Source: Cellvibrionaceae bacterium
GTDB lineage: Bacteria; Pseudomonadota; Gammaproteobacteria; Pseudomonadales; Cellvibrionaceae
Assembly (NCBI GenBank): GCA_021151695.1
Contig: JAGKWU010000009.1
Coordinates: 186,001 to 250,000 of the forward strand
DNA: 64,000 nt
Direction: 5' to 3'
Below, one piece after another: positions 33,740 to 44,100 of this stretch. The position numbers and the translations under genes were made by a program. The notes beneath the pieces are model-generated. The model ran no database searches, was not told where the DNA came from, and saw only the letters and a list, made by a program, of their open reading frames with translations. Every line of letters starts with the position of its first letter. Within the stretch, counting starts at the first letter, position 1.

Positions 33740-36700
33740 ATGACTGATAAATCCGCACAGATTGCGGTATCTCAGTTGCAGGTACATGTCAGCGACGGCC
33801 TGAGCCAGGCCGTGCGTCATTTACCTGCATTACAAAAAGATTATTTTAATGTGGATGAGCGCCGCTTTGAGCATTTGCTGGCGCAAGTCCAGGATTACGC
33901 ACGCCTGGTAAAAATGCCCGGCATGGACCATAAAAATGTCAGCGCAGCCAACCAATTATTTGCTGATGATGAAGCCGTGGTCATGGCCTATATATTGGCC
34001 CAGGACATTAATCGGCTGGATAGCCAATTTGAGCTGCGTATACAACAGGAATTGGCCAATAGCGACTGGGCTCTGCGCGATTGGGAGGGCGCCTCGCCCC
34101 TTGGGCTCGCACGTTTGCTCGACGCCTGGTTACTGTTATTGAGCTATCCGCAAACCAACGCCGGTGAACAGCTGTACAGCATGATTGAGTCGGTGATTAT
34201 TGGTTTTGGTAAAGAATTTTATCCGCTGTTGGAAAAATTGCCGGCCCTGCAGGCGATAGTGTCCGATATTTTTTCTCCGCAGTTCCTGGCGCTCATCAAA
34301 CAGGAACAGTTGCGTCTTGAAGCCATGGAAATGGATGTGGCGGAGCAGGTACCCGCAGCAACCACCAGCAGTTTTGATAATTATGATTTGCGCAGCATCT
34401 ATGCCGCGCTGATTAAATCCATCGACATGGTGCAGGAAGCCGCACGCAAATTATTACCGGATTCGCTGATCGGGGAATATCACGATCCGGCCGCTGCCAT
34501 ACGCATAGTGTTTGTGTTGTTATTTAAAAAATTGCAGGACAAACTCAATCGCTTCACGCTGAATTATTTTGATTTTTATTTTAACCGGGTGCTACAGGTA
34601 CAACTGCTTCCTATGCAACCCGACAGCCTCTATCTGGTTTTGCAACCTGGCTCGGCACAATCCCTATCACTGCCGCGCGGCACCGAGTTTGTTGCTGGCA
34701 TCGATATCAATCGCCAGGACATCGTCTACCGCTCGGATGCTGATGTAGAAATCAACGATGCCAAGGTTGAGCAGTTGCACAGTTTGCACTTTCCTCGCCA
34801 CCAGCGCTTTGATGATCCAGAGCGCCACTTGATTGATGGCTGCTGGCATACGCTGATTGAGCCAGATAATGCCGGCCCGGAATTTTATCCACTCTTTGGC
34901 GAGCCGCGCGGACAAGTGCGATCGGATGCTACGCAGGATGCACGACTGGGTTTTGCGATTGCCAGCAATGTGTTGTTGATGCGCGAAGGCAAGCGCAGGG
35001 TGAATTTGCAATTGCATTACGTCAATTTGATCAATGAGAACTGCGCAACCCTTGAACATCAGATCAATAATATGCCGGCACTCAAAGCCAGCAAGGCGGA
35101 CAGGAATACCAAAACCAAAGCAAAATTTTTTGCCTACTTTGGCAATATTTTCAGCCTGACGATCACGACAGCGGAAGGCTGGTATGAGATTCCTGAATAC
35201 AAACCCGCCTACCATGGCACCGATAGCAAACTGAAACGCAATTGCCTGGGTATCAGCTTTTCGCTGCCGGAAGATTGCCCGCCTATCACACCCTTTAATC
35301 GCGAGATTCATGGTTCGCATTTGCAAAGTGCCGATGTGCCTACCGCAGTGCCTATGCTGCGCTTTGTGCTCAAGGATAACTATCAACAGTATCCCTATGA
35401 TCTGCTGCGCAAATTGGCATTGCGTGAAATTCGCATAGCGGTCGATGTGGAAGGCTGCCGCGATTTATTGCTCTATAACAATCTCGGCCAGCTTAGTCCG
35501 CTCGCGCCCTTTATGCCCTTCGGTCCGCTGCCCGGCATAGGTTCCTATTTTGTTGTGGGCCATGAGGAAACGCGCAACAAACAGCTCACTGATTTTACGC
35601 TCGATATTGAATGGTCCGGCTTGCCTGATGTGGGCGATGGTTTTAACGAATGGTATCGCGGCTATCTCACGCCCAAAACGAATGATAATTTTGTGGTGAG
35701 CCCCAGCGTATTAGCGGATGGCAAATGGTTGCCAGGGGAAACTCGCGGAAAACTCCGTCAGTCATTATTTGCAACGACTATAAGAAATGGCCAAGTGCAT
35801 TTGCAAAGCCACAGGCGTTTGACCGCAGGCCCGGTGATGCCCTGGTATAAACCGCAAGAGGGCCAGCAAGCGCGTCGCCCTTTCGTGTACACACCCGCCA
35901 CCAAAGCCGGGCTGTTTAAATTTATGTTGCAGGGACCGCTCGGCGGCTTTGGTCACCTTGAGTATCAACACTTACTCACTAACACGCTCACTTACAACGC
36001 GAGGGTAAAGCATGAGCAGCTCTACAAGCCCATGCCCAATCCACCCTATACGCCCGAGATAGCCTCGATCAGCCTCAATTATGAAGCCACGACGGTAATT
36101 AATATGGCGGACAGCGACCGCCTGCAAAATGCCGAATTTAAAGATCAGTTTTTCCACCTGCATCCACTGGGTTGGGAGTTGATGTCGCCCCTGCGTCAAT
36201 CGCGCATTTTCCAGGTGCCGCAATATGAACACGCGGGTAATTTATTTATTGGCCTGAGTGCCAGCGAAATGGGCCAGCTGAATTTGCTGTTTCATTTTCA
36301 CAATGATTCGCTGCCCATGGCGCAGGCCGAAGCCATCAGCAATGAAGAAAAATATTTTGATAAAGCCGGCAAGGCACGCCGTTATATCAGCTGGTCCTAT
36401 TTAAGTGAAAACCAGTGGCGCGAACTGCCGCCCACACAAATTCTTGCCGATACCACCCACGGTTTTATGCGCACGGGCATAGTAACCCTGGCGCTGCCCA
36501 CGGATATCACCTCTGACAATAGTCTCATGCCTTCGGGTTTGTTTTGGCTGTGTGTGAGCGCCGATGAGCAGTTAAAAAATTACAGCCATGTATACACGGT
36601 GCACGCCCAGGCGTTGAGTGCGACCTGGAGTTCAGGCGAGCATCCTCCCAGCGATCCACCGCTGGTGATGGCGGCGGGCAGCATCAAACGCGCCCGTCAA

Positions 36701-37516
36701 AATTTACCGGGCATTATTGGCGTGCGCCAGATTTGCGATTCCTTTGGCGGTGTACCGCAGGAGACGCCCGAGCTGATGCGTGCGCGCATGAGCGAACGCT
36801 TGCGCCACAAAAATCGTGCGCTGACACCGCGCGATATAGAAGCGCTAGTGCTGCAAGCTTTTCCCCAGGTGTACAAAGTGAAATGCCTGGCCAATATCAA
36901 CAGTCGCAATGGCAATCCCATCTGCCCCGGCCATTTGCTGATAGTACCTGTGCCTCATCTGAACAGGGCGCAGCCGCAAAATTTCCAGCCACATTTTGAT
37001 GGCTACCTGATTCAGAGTATCAAGGATTACGTGCAACAGCTGGCCTCGCCCTTTGCGCAGATTGCGGTGGAAAATCCCACCTACGAAGAAATTCAGGTGC
37101 GCTGCCGCGTGCAGTTTAAAAAGAGTATTCATTCCGGGCGCTACCACAATTTACTCAACCAGGCGCTGTGTGATTACATTTCACCCTGGGACGCCGAAGG
37201 TAACTATGTGCATTTTGGCTGGAGCATAGCGGCGCGCGATATTCAGTCGTTTATTCGCAATCTGGATTACGTGGATTTCGTCACCGATTTTTCGCTGCTG
37301 CGCATAGGGCGTCACCGCGATGGTTTGTATTTTCGCGATGACACAGCGGTAAATCCCGAGGATGAAGTAGATCGCATTACGCCCAGTTATTATTGGAGCA
37401 CGGCGGTACCTATTCCCAACCACTACATAATCACCTCGCGCAATAAAGACATTTTCACTGCCGAAGTTACGGGTTACGACGAACTCGAAATTGGCAGTAC
37501 TTTTATTATTTCCTGA
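33740..37516 (+). CDS. Baseplate J-like wedge protein (Pvc11/Afp11-like)
   Basis: A 1258-residue baseplate protein. Residues about 240-280 and 330-560 contain the strand-rich regions typical of Pvc11 ('LNRFTLNYFDFYFNRVLQ', 'PRGTEFVAGIDINRQDIVYRS'). The C-terminal third has the baseplate J (gp6-like) elements 'IIGVRQICDSFGGVPQETPELMRARMSERLRHKNRALTPRDIEALVLQAFPQVYKVKC' and 'QIAVENPTYEEIQVRCRVQFK'. Six dimers of this and Pvc12 form the iris-like baseplate wedges that trigger contraction. The length fits the eCIS family. Its stop overlaps the next ATG by one base. Confidence 0.9.
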   Translation: MTDKSAQIAVSQLQVHVSDGLSQAVRHLPALQKDYFNVDERRFEHLLAQVQDYARLVKMPGMDHKNVSAANQLFADDEAVVMAYILAQDINRLDSQFELRIQQELANSDWALRDWEGASPLGLARLLDAWLLLLSYPQTNAGEQLYSMIESVIIGFGKEFYPLLEKLPALQAIVSDIFSPQFLALIKQEQLRLEAMEMDVAEQVPAATTSSFDNYDLRSIYAALIKSIDMVQEAARKLLPDSLIGEYHDPAAAIRIVFVLLFKKLQDKLNRFTLNYFDFYFNRVLQVQLLPMQPDSLYLVLQPGSAQSLSLPRGTEFVAGIDINRQDIVYRSDADVEINDAKVEQLHSLHFPRHQRFDDPERHLIDGCWHTLIEPDNAGPEFYPLFGEPRGQVRSDATQDARLGFAIASNVLLMREGKRRVNLQLHYVNLINENCATLEHQINNMPALKASKADRNTKTKAKFFAYFGNIFSLTITTAEGWYEIPEYKPAYHGTDSKLKRNCLGISFSLPEDCPPITPFNREIHGSHLQSADVPTAVPMLRFVLKDNYQQYPYDLLRKLALREIRIAVDVEGCRDLLLYNNLGQLSPLAPFMPFGPLPGIGSYFVVGHEETRNKQLTDFTLDIEWSGLPDVGDGFNEWYRGYLTPKTNDNFVVSPSVLADGKWLPGETRGKLRQSLFATTIRNGQVHLQSHRRLTAGPVMPWYKPQEGQQARRPFVYTPATKAGLFKFMLQGPLGGFGHLEYQHLLTNTLTYNARVKHEQLYKPMPNPPYTPEIASISLNYEATTVINMADSDRLQNAEFKDQFFHLHPLGWELMSPLRQSRIFQVPQYEHAGNLFIGLSASEMGQLNLLFHFHNDSLPMAQAEAISNEEKYFDKAGKARRYISWSYLSENQWRELPPTQILADTTHGFMRTGIVTLALPTDITSDNSLMPSGLFWLCVSADEQLKNYSHVYTVHAQALSATWSSGEHPPSDPPLVMAAGSIKRARQNLPGIIGVRQICDSFGGVPQETPELMRARMSERLRHKNRALTPRDIEALVLQAFPQVYKVKCLANINSRNGNPICPGHLLIVPVPHLNRAQPQNFQPHFDGYLIQSIKDYVQQLASPFAQIAVENPTYEEIQVRCRVQFKKSIHSGRYHNLLNQALCDYISPWDAEGNYVHFGWSIAARDIQSFIRNLDYVDFVTDFSLLRIGRHRDGLYFRDDTAVNPEDEVDRITPSYYWSTAVPIPNHYIITSRNKDIFTAEVTGYDELEIGSTFIIS

Positions 37517-38322
37517 TGGTAATTGGCATGGAACAGTTCGACAGAAAAGCACTTAAAGATAAATTCCGAAAAGGCAAAATGCCATCAGAACAGGATTTCA
37601 GTGGCCTGATTGATTCCATGATCAATATTCTGGAAGAGGGAATTAACAAAACAGAAGATGATGGCCTCAAACTGGCGCAGCTGGGTTCTGGCAAGTTGAT
37701 GAGCTTCTACGAAAATATCGCGGTAGAAACACCGCTCTGGTCGCTTACGCTGGGGCGCGGTGGCGACAACAAATTACATCTGGGCACCGAAAAAAGTCCC
37801 CATGTGTTAACGCTGCGCAGCCATGAAGAAGAGCAAAACGGCCAAGTACATTCCCAAGTGGCGGTAGGCATTAATAAAGAGATGCCGCAGGTGGCATTGG
37901 ATGTTAATGGCACGCTCGCCGCCTCTGGTCGCCGAGGGCAATTTGGTGATATGCCCGTGCTTGCCGATGGCAGCTGGCAGGATATAACGCCGGCGCTCAC
38001 TGGCTGCGAAGCCTTCGAAGTTGTCGCGGGTGTCGGTGGGCAGGATACCGATGGCAAGTACGCACTATTACACGCGGTAGCGCTCAACACCTTTAACGGA
38101 AAAAGCAGCATTCAGCAACAGCAAGCTTATTTTGGCAGTAAGTGTAATCGCATTGAATTGCGCTGGGTAAGTGTGCCCGAGCAAAGCCCTTTCCATTTCA
38201 AATTGCAAATGGCGGTGCATTGTTCCTATTGCACCAAAGGCGATAAAAATACCATCTGGATTAAATACCACATCAGTCGTTTGTGGTTTGACACCTTAAT
38301 GTTGGACAGCAACAAGGAATAA
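37516..38322 (+). CDS. Putative eCIS fibre/receptor-binding protein
   Basis: A 268-residue protein; an in-frame ATG at 37528 ('MEQFDRKALKDKFR') is an equally good start. The N-terminal 'KGKMPSEQDFSGLIDSMINILEEGI' resembles the start of fibre-like proteins in some eCIS and Bacteroidetes loci. A middle strand-turn segment ('VAVGINKEMPQVALDVNGTLAASGRRG') is like the shaft preceding tail-fibre heads. The last 120 residues ('LADGSWQDITPALTGCEAFEVVAGVGG', 'ALLHAVALNTFNGKSSIQQQQAYFGSKCNRIELRW') form a compact C-terminal domain. It sits between the two baseplate genes, where no classical Pvc13-type fibre is present. The fibre role is inference. Confidence 0.65.
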   Translation: MVIGMEQFDRKALKDKFRKGKMPSEQDFSGLIDSMINILEEGINKTEDDGLKLAQLGSGKLMSFYENIAVETPLWSLTLGRGGDNKLHLGTEKSPHVLTLRSHEEEQNGQVHSQVAVGINKEMPQVALDVNGTLAASGRRGQFGDMPVLADGSWQDITPALTGCEAFEVVAGVGGQDTDGKYALLHAVALNTFNGKSSIQQQQAYFGSKCNRIELRWVSVPEQSPFHFKLQMAVHCSYCTKGDKNTIWIKYHISRLWFDTLMLDSNKE

Positions 38323-38326
38323 AACC

Positions 38327-38614
38327 ATGAGCGAAAAAATTATCCACGCGCAACTCAATCTGCAAGAGAGCAGCCTGGTGTTGCAAGCGCTGGCGGAGCG
38401 GCCCTTCAAACAAGTGTTTGAGATTATCGGCAAACTGAATCACCAGGCACAACAGTTTTACCAACCGCCAGTGGCAAGCGACAAGTCGGTCGCCTTTGCG
38501 CTGAGCTCCGCTGAATTCGCGCTCTGCGTTAAAGCCTTGGGCGATTTGCCCTATAACCAGGTACAGGGTTTGATCGCCAATCTGCACAGCCAGCTGTTGG
38601 CACAGGCGGACTAA
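38327..38614 (+). CDS. Small two-repeat eCIS protein
   Basis: A 95-residue protein built from two copies of a roughly 35-residue helical unit. Copy 1 is 'LNLQESSLVLQALAERPFKQVFEIIGKLNHQAQQ' in content, copy 2 runs 'LSSAEFALCVKALGDLPYNQ' and then 'VQGLIANLHSQLLAQ'. The shared pattern is E..L.L.AL...P..QV..LI..L..Q. Similar short 'one-domain' proteins with that pattern occur in phages and other eCIS loci without a known function. It is packed 4 and 3 bases from its neighbours, so it is certainly part of the operon. A chaperone or linker for the baseplate is possible. Confidence 0.7.
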   Translation: MSEKIIHAQLNLQESSLVLQALAERPFKQVFEIIGKLNHQAQQFYQPPVASDKSVAFALSSAEFALCVKALGDLPYNQVQGLIANLHSQLLAQAD

Positions 38615-38617
38615 ACC

Positions 38618-41140
38618 ATGGGCGAGAGTCTCCCTGCCATCACCAGAAACCGCGATCCGGATGGACTGGATTTCGCCGGCCTGCGCGATGCCGCTATAAC
38701 GCTGGCACAGCAGCTATCGGGAAAAATCTGGACCGATTACAACCTGCACGATCCGGGCGTCACTATTCTGGAGCAGATCTGTTTCGGCCTTACCGAACTG
38801 GCTTACCAATCCGGTATCAAGGTTGAAGAATATTTATCGGACCAACACGGCGTTATAGATTTCCGCAAGTACTCGCTGTTTAAGCCCCACGAGATTCTGC
38901 CCAACAGCGCCGTCACCCTGAGTGATTATTGCAAACTGTTTATCGATGCCATACCCGAAGTGGATGGCGTGCACCTGGTCCCTGTGGGTAAAGGTGTTTT
39001 TAATATTCATTTAAAACTGCAACATAGCCTCACCGGAACTGAGCTGGGCGAAGCGCGTCAGCAACAACTCAAAGCCCTGGCGCGCCAGGTGTATATGAGC
39101 AACCGTAACCTCGGCGAAGATCTCAATGAAATAATTCTTGATGAATCCCGCCCCTGCTTTTTGCAGGCGAATATTGAAATCGGTGGTCGTCGTGGCCGCG
39201 CGGAAATTACCGCCGATATTCTCTTTCAGTGCGCGCGTCTGATTTCATCAACTATTCGCATAGAGCGCTATGAAGACGCCTATCAAAAAAATTCAGATAT
39301 TGCGCAATTATTTGATGGCCCACTAACCCATCGCGGCTATATAGATAAGCAATACCTCAATCAATCAAACGATCACGCCGGCCAGGATTTGAATAGCCTG
39401 GTAGCTGCAATCAGCGGCGTAAAACAGATTTATGACCTAAGGCTGGTGGATGCCGCCGGTAAAGTAATTGATGACAAGATGCTGCAAACCCAGGCATACC
39501 ACTTGCATTTACCCGAGACAAAGGATCAGCTCGGCCTGATAGTGATCAGCAATACCGCAGGTAATAGCCGCGAAAAGCATGAGCAATTACCCGAGGCTGT
39601 ACACCTGGAAAAAAATAGAAAATTGATGGAAGAGGTGCGTCGCTATCTGCAACGTCTGGAATTTGAATACAACGCGTTTCGCACCAACAAAGGCCAGGCC
39701 GCGAGTTTTTATCCGCTACCTGAGGGAAAATCGCGCGCACATCTGGATTATTATTCGGTGCAGCATCACTTCCCCAATGTCTATGGCGTTAATTCTGCGG
39801 GCGTTCCCAGCGGTGAAACGGCCGAGCGCAAACTCCAGGCGAAACAATTAAAAGCCTATCTCTTTCCCATTGAGCAACTGATGGCGAATTTTCTGCAGCA
39901 GATTCAGGAGTTGCACAATCTTTTCTGTATAGAGGAAACGCGCCGCCAGAGTTATTTTTCGCAGCATCTGGACAATCGCCATATGCCGCAAATAGAACAG
40001 CTTTACACACCCAAAAGTGAAATTAATGTGCAGGTGGTGAGAGCGCGCTACGATAATTTTACGGAGCGAAAAAATCGTGCGCTCGATACGCTGCTGGCAA
40101 TTTACGGCGAGGTGTTCCCCGAAGAGCAGTTGCTCTACTTTGACGATTATCACCGCGAGACGGCGGACTATTGGATGATCGACAATAAGATTCACTTTCT
40201 CGCGCATATCCTCAGCTTGAGCAGCGCCCGCGTGCGCGCCTTTGACCAGACGCAGGAACATTGGCAAACCCATAACATCAGCATCGCGCAGAAAAAAATC
40301 AATATATTGCTCGGTCTTCGCCAGATATCAAAAGGGCGTGCCTTTAGCGAGGTTGCGAGGGCGTTTAATATACAGTTGGTTTCCACTGACCAGTTGTTGC
40401 AGAAAGTACCCAGCCATGATCTGGCGAGCATAGAAACCCTGGCACTTCCGGAATTGAGTGACAGCCAGCGAAGAGCGCTGCAAAACTGGCAGTATCAACC
40501 GGGCAAAGCCATTCGCCTGAGCGACAATATGGCGCGCTCTGCTGTCTATCTCAGCAATTACCGTTTGGTGCCCAAGGGTGAGCAGATGGATGTTTACCTG
40601 CAATTGCCCATTCAGCAAAAGCTGGTGTTTTTGAAACACGCACGCTCGCTTAACGAAGCGGTCAGCTACGCGCATAAATTTAAAAAAATCGCCACGTTAT
40701 TTAATGATGAATCCGAAGGTTTTCATCTGGTCGAGCACCTGTTGCTGCGCCCACGTCAGCACGCAGGTGCACCGGCGAAAGATCCCGATGACAAGCCCTG
40801 CGGACCGGATCCTTTTAACACTAATTTCTTTGATCACCAGATCAGCCTGGTATTTCCCGACTGGACAGCGCGCGCTATCAATCCGGCATTTCATCAATAT
40901 GTTCGGCAGCTGGTGAATGAACATATGCCAGCGCATGTGCTGCCGGAAATTTATTGGCTCGATCTCGCTGCTATGGAAGCGTTTGAAGATTATTACCAGC
41001 AGTGGTTAGCAGCCCTGCACGAATACCATCAGCTATTGCTGCTCGGTGCAGACGCCAATCCGGATGCGCTGAATGCGCGTGCGCGGCAGTTGGCGGATTG
41101 GCTACAGCAGCATCGTCAGCCGCAAGAATACTGGGTGTAA
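38618..41140 (+). CDS. Baseplate protein (Pvc12/Afp12-like)
   Basis: An 840-residue protein. The N-terminal 'LRDAAITLAQQLSGKIWTDYNLHDPGVTILEQICFGLTELAYQSG' is the conserved opening of eCIS second-wedge proteins, and 'PHEILPNSAVTLSDYCKLFIDAIPEVDGVHLVPV' is gp6/baseplate-J-like. The C-terminal 'LVEHLLLRPRQ', 'ISLVFPDWTAR' and 'LVNEHMPAHVLPEIYWLD' are also family hallmarks. It pairs with the 1258-residue protein to build the wedges. It ends 2 bases before the tape-measure start. Confidence 0.88.
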   Translation: MGESLPAITRNRDPDGLDFAGLRDAAITLAQQLSGKIWTDYNLHDPGVTILEQICFGLTELAYQSGIKVEEYLSDQHGVIDFRKYSLFKPHEILPNSAVTLSDYCKLFIDAIPEVDGVHLVPVGKGVFNIHLKLQHSLTGTELGEARQQQLKALARQVYMSNRNLGEDLNEIILDESRPCFLQANIEIGGRRGRAEITADILFQCARLISSTIRIERYEDAYQKNSDIAQLFDGPLTHRGYIDKQYLNQSNDHAGQDLNSLVAAISGVKQIYDLRLVDAAGKVIDDKMLQTQAYHLHLPETKDQLGLIVISNTAGNSREKHEQLPEAVHLEKNRKLMEEVRRYLQRLEFEYNAFRTNKGQAASFYPLPEGKSRAHLDYYSVQHHFPNVYGVNSAGVPSGETAERKLQAKQLKAYLFPIEQLMANFLQQIQELHNLFCIEETRRQSYFSQHLDNRHMPQIEQLYTPKSEINVQVVRARYDNFTERKNRALDTLLAIYGEVFPEEQLLYFDDYHRETADYWMIDNKIHFLAHILSLSSARVRAFDQTQEHWQTHNISIAQKKINILLGLRQISKGRAFSEVARAFNIQLVSTDQLLQKVPSHDLASIETLALPELSDSQRRALQNWQYQPGKAIRLSDNMARSAVYLSNYRLVPKGEQMDVYLQLPIQQKLVFLKHARSLNEAVSYAHKFKKIATLFNDESEGFHLVEHLLLRPRQHAGAPAKDPDDKPCGPDPFNTNFFDHQISLVFPDWTARAINPAFHQYVRQLVNEHMPAHVLPEIYWLDLAAMEAFEDYYQQWLAALHEYHQLLLLGADANPDALNARARQLADWLQQHRQPQEYWV

Positions 41141-41142
41141 TC

Positions 41143-44100
41143 ATGGCCATCACCCACTGCATCGAAGATTTCCAACTGGATATCGCCTTCAACTCCGAGG
41201 CGCTGGCGCGCCGCGAGCAAGGCCGTCTGGCGCAGTGGCTCAGTGATGATTTGTTACCGGCATTGGACGTGCTCTTCAGCGATTATTCGCCCGGGCAAAA
41301 GCGCTTGCGCTTTGAGCGCCTCGAGTTTGATTTGGGGCAATTGCGGGGGTATAACTACCAACAGCAAATCAAACAACAATTAATCGAAAAACTAGCGGAA
41401 TTGTTGCGCGAGCGCCGGCTTGAGTTGCCAGCCAGGCCAACGGCTCTGCTATCCAATGCTGATGCAAATAACCAACCCCGGGCGCTGGCGCAACTGGTAT
41501 TGTTTTTACGTACCGGGCAATTGCCCTGGCATAGTGATGACGACCGCGACAGTGCAATAAATTTTTATGGCAATGGTTCGAGTTACATCAGTGCAGAAAA
41601 GCATTTGGCCACTGCGACCTTTGCCACGGGTGACGAAAAAAAATATCACCAACAATTATTGTCGGGACTGCTAAATCATAGCGGTCTGCCCGATGCCTTG
41701 CGGGCGATTCCCGAGCGTGAACAGTTACTGCAGCGATTGGTCAGCCAATTTCCCGATGAGCAGTTATCGGCGCTGTTAAAAAAATTTTCACCGGCGTTTT
41801 ATCGCGAACTGGCGCCTCTTTGGCAGCTGCTCAGCAAATGGCGGGATTCCTATAGCTATGGTGGTTCACCGCTCAAACAATTGTGGTGGAAAGCGGCATT
41901 GCGTTTATGGCTGAACGGTGATCAGCTGTCGCACGCTACAGCAGGGTCGATCACTGTGGCAAGGGCTGGTTGGCCAGCAAAACTTTTGCGGCAACTGGCG
42001 CAAGATATAAACCTGCCGACGACACAGCTGTACCAGCAACTGTTTGCCGTTAGCCGACAGTTACCGGTGGATGCCAGCAGCGAATTTATTCGCTATTTGC
42101 GCGGAACCTCCGCGGCTATATCAATAGCCGATGCGCAACGGCAAGCAGCGCGAGTTGCCATTGAATTACCTCTTGCATCTGAAACTCTGACATCGCCGGA
42201 AAAAAGCATACCGAGCAAACCACCATTAACATCAGCGCTTTCGCCGCATCCTTCATCAAAAAAAACTGCCTCGCGTGAACTGCGCTATCAGCTAGCGCAA
42301 ATTTTTAACGGAGCCCAGGGTGAAGCGCTCGCGCTGCTTTGGCCGGAACTCCTGGCTCGTCACACTAGCCTGTTGCAGGCGGCACTCAATCACTATTTGG
42401 CGATTCCCGCTGTTCGCCAACAATTGGCATTACAATTTCCGCTGGATTTGCTCGGCGATATATTCGCCTTCCTGCAGCCTGAGTGGGAGCTTGCATCCCT
42501 GTATAAATCATTCGTACAGGAACTGGCTATCAACCATGATATAGCCGCAACAATTGAGCGCGATCTTTGGGAAATCAGTATTAATTACTATGTTCAGCAA
42601 TCCCTTGGCAATCGCGCTGAATTTTTATCAACAATGCTCGGCACCTTGGCATATCGCCAGGGATTAGCACGGGAAGCAATATCGGATGCGCTGCTGAACG
42701 CGGGCCAAACCCTATTGACCTCGAATGAACGAAAAGTGTTAGTAGATGTAGATATAGCTGCGACAGTAGCTCCTGCAAATGCTCGACGCCATGAAACTCA
42801 GCAAGATCAATTAACTGATCAACCGCAGGAATTACAGGAGGAAAATGGCTCGCTCGAGATCCAGCTCAACGCTCCTATTTTGGTTATGTTGCAACAGGAA
42901 GCGGGGCGTTCACTGACCCGCCAAGAAACACACATTGTTCTGGACATATTAGCGGTCCTGACGGGCGAGCAACCCGCTAATAAATCCAATGTTGTGGCTA
43001 GCAACAATCTGAAAGCGATATTGGATGATAGCGAATCACTGTCTGTTGCGCTGCGCTCTGCCTTTTTTGCCGTACTTATCCAGCAATGGCCGGAAAAACT
43101 TTCGCCAAAAATTGGGGATTCGGATTGGCAGTTGCTGGTGACTTATGCGTTACGCCATTCCAGCCACAGTAACATCGCAGGTTCAGCTGCCTCTTCAAAT
43201 TTATTTAAAACGGAAAATCTTACGGCGATAGCAAAGCTATATAGAACTACTGGGCAAAAAAATTATGCGCAGTTATTCAAGCATATACTCAGTGGCGAAT
43301 TCTTTACGAGTGATCACTATGCCGGGTTGCGCCAGGGGCTGCTACAGCCACAGGTGAGTTCCGGCAACGAACCAGCAACAATGGCGCAGTTGCATACAGG
43401 TGAATCTGCAAGGTCACATCAATCTCTCGCACCGTTAACTTACGAAAACTCATCTGGCCAGCAGAAAAATGGCCAAACTTTATCGCCAACTGTGACAGAG
43501 GCATCAGATGCATTTACGGAAGCGTTACAAGATCAAGCGGATGTAGATATTAGCCACAATCACGATCTGCGTTGGCAGGAATTCTTACGTCAGTTACAGC
43601 GCGGCAGTATAGCATTGGGGGATCTGCATCTTAACGATAGTAGCGGCGTACAAATTATTGCGCACTATCTTAGCCAGGCTGGTCATATCAAAGCCGAGTA
43701 CCGCCAAAATTTACTGGCCAGTATCAGCTCCATGAGCCGCCGTGCATCTGATACAGCGGATTATTTTCGCCGTATTATCCATTGCCTGATTTATCAGCAG
43801 CCGCTGGATTTTGACGAAATCCTGACGAGCAAGGACTTTTGGCAGGAACGGGAAAAATCTGCAGCGCCATCCAGGGCTCACAAGTGGGACGATGCCGTTG
43901 TTGCAGAAACAGTTGAGGATAATGCGCAAGCTGTTCATCTGTCACGACCCAATAGCGACGAATTATCTCAGCCGAAGGGCCAGGATGTATGGGAGGGTTC
44001 AACGCAGGATTACGATCAACAATTTTGGGTGGTGTTGCAACGTATAAAAAATTTCCAGGGCGCGCTGTTTCAATATAGCTTGAGCCAGTTGCAGCAATTA

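Noticed and set aside
41002..41142. Upstream extension of the tape measure protein
   Set aside because: The extra 47 codons overlap the end of the baseplate gene and read as cysteine-rich nonsense; the family start is the ATG at 41143.
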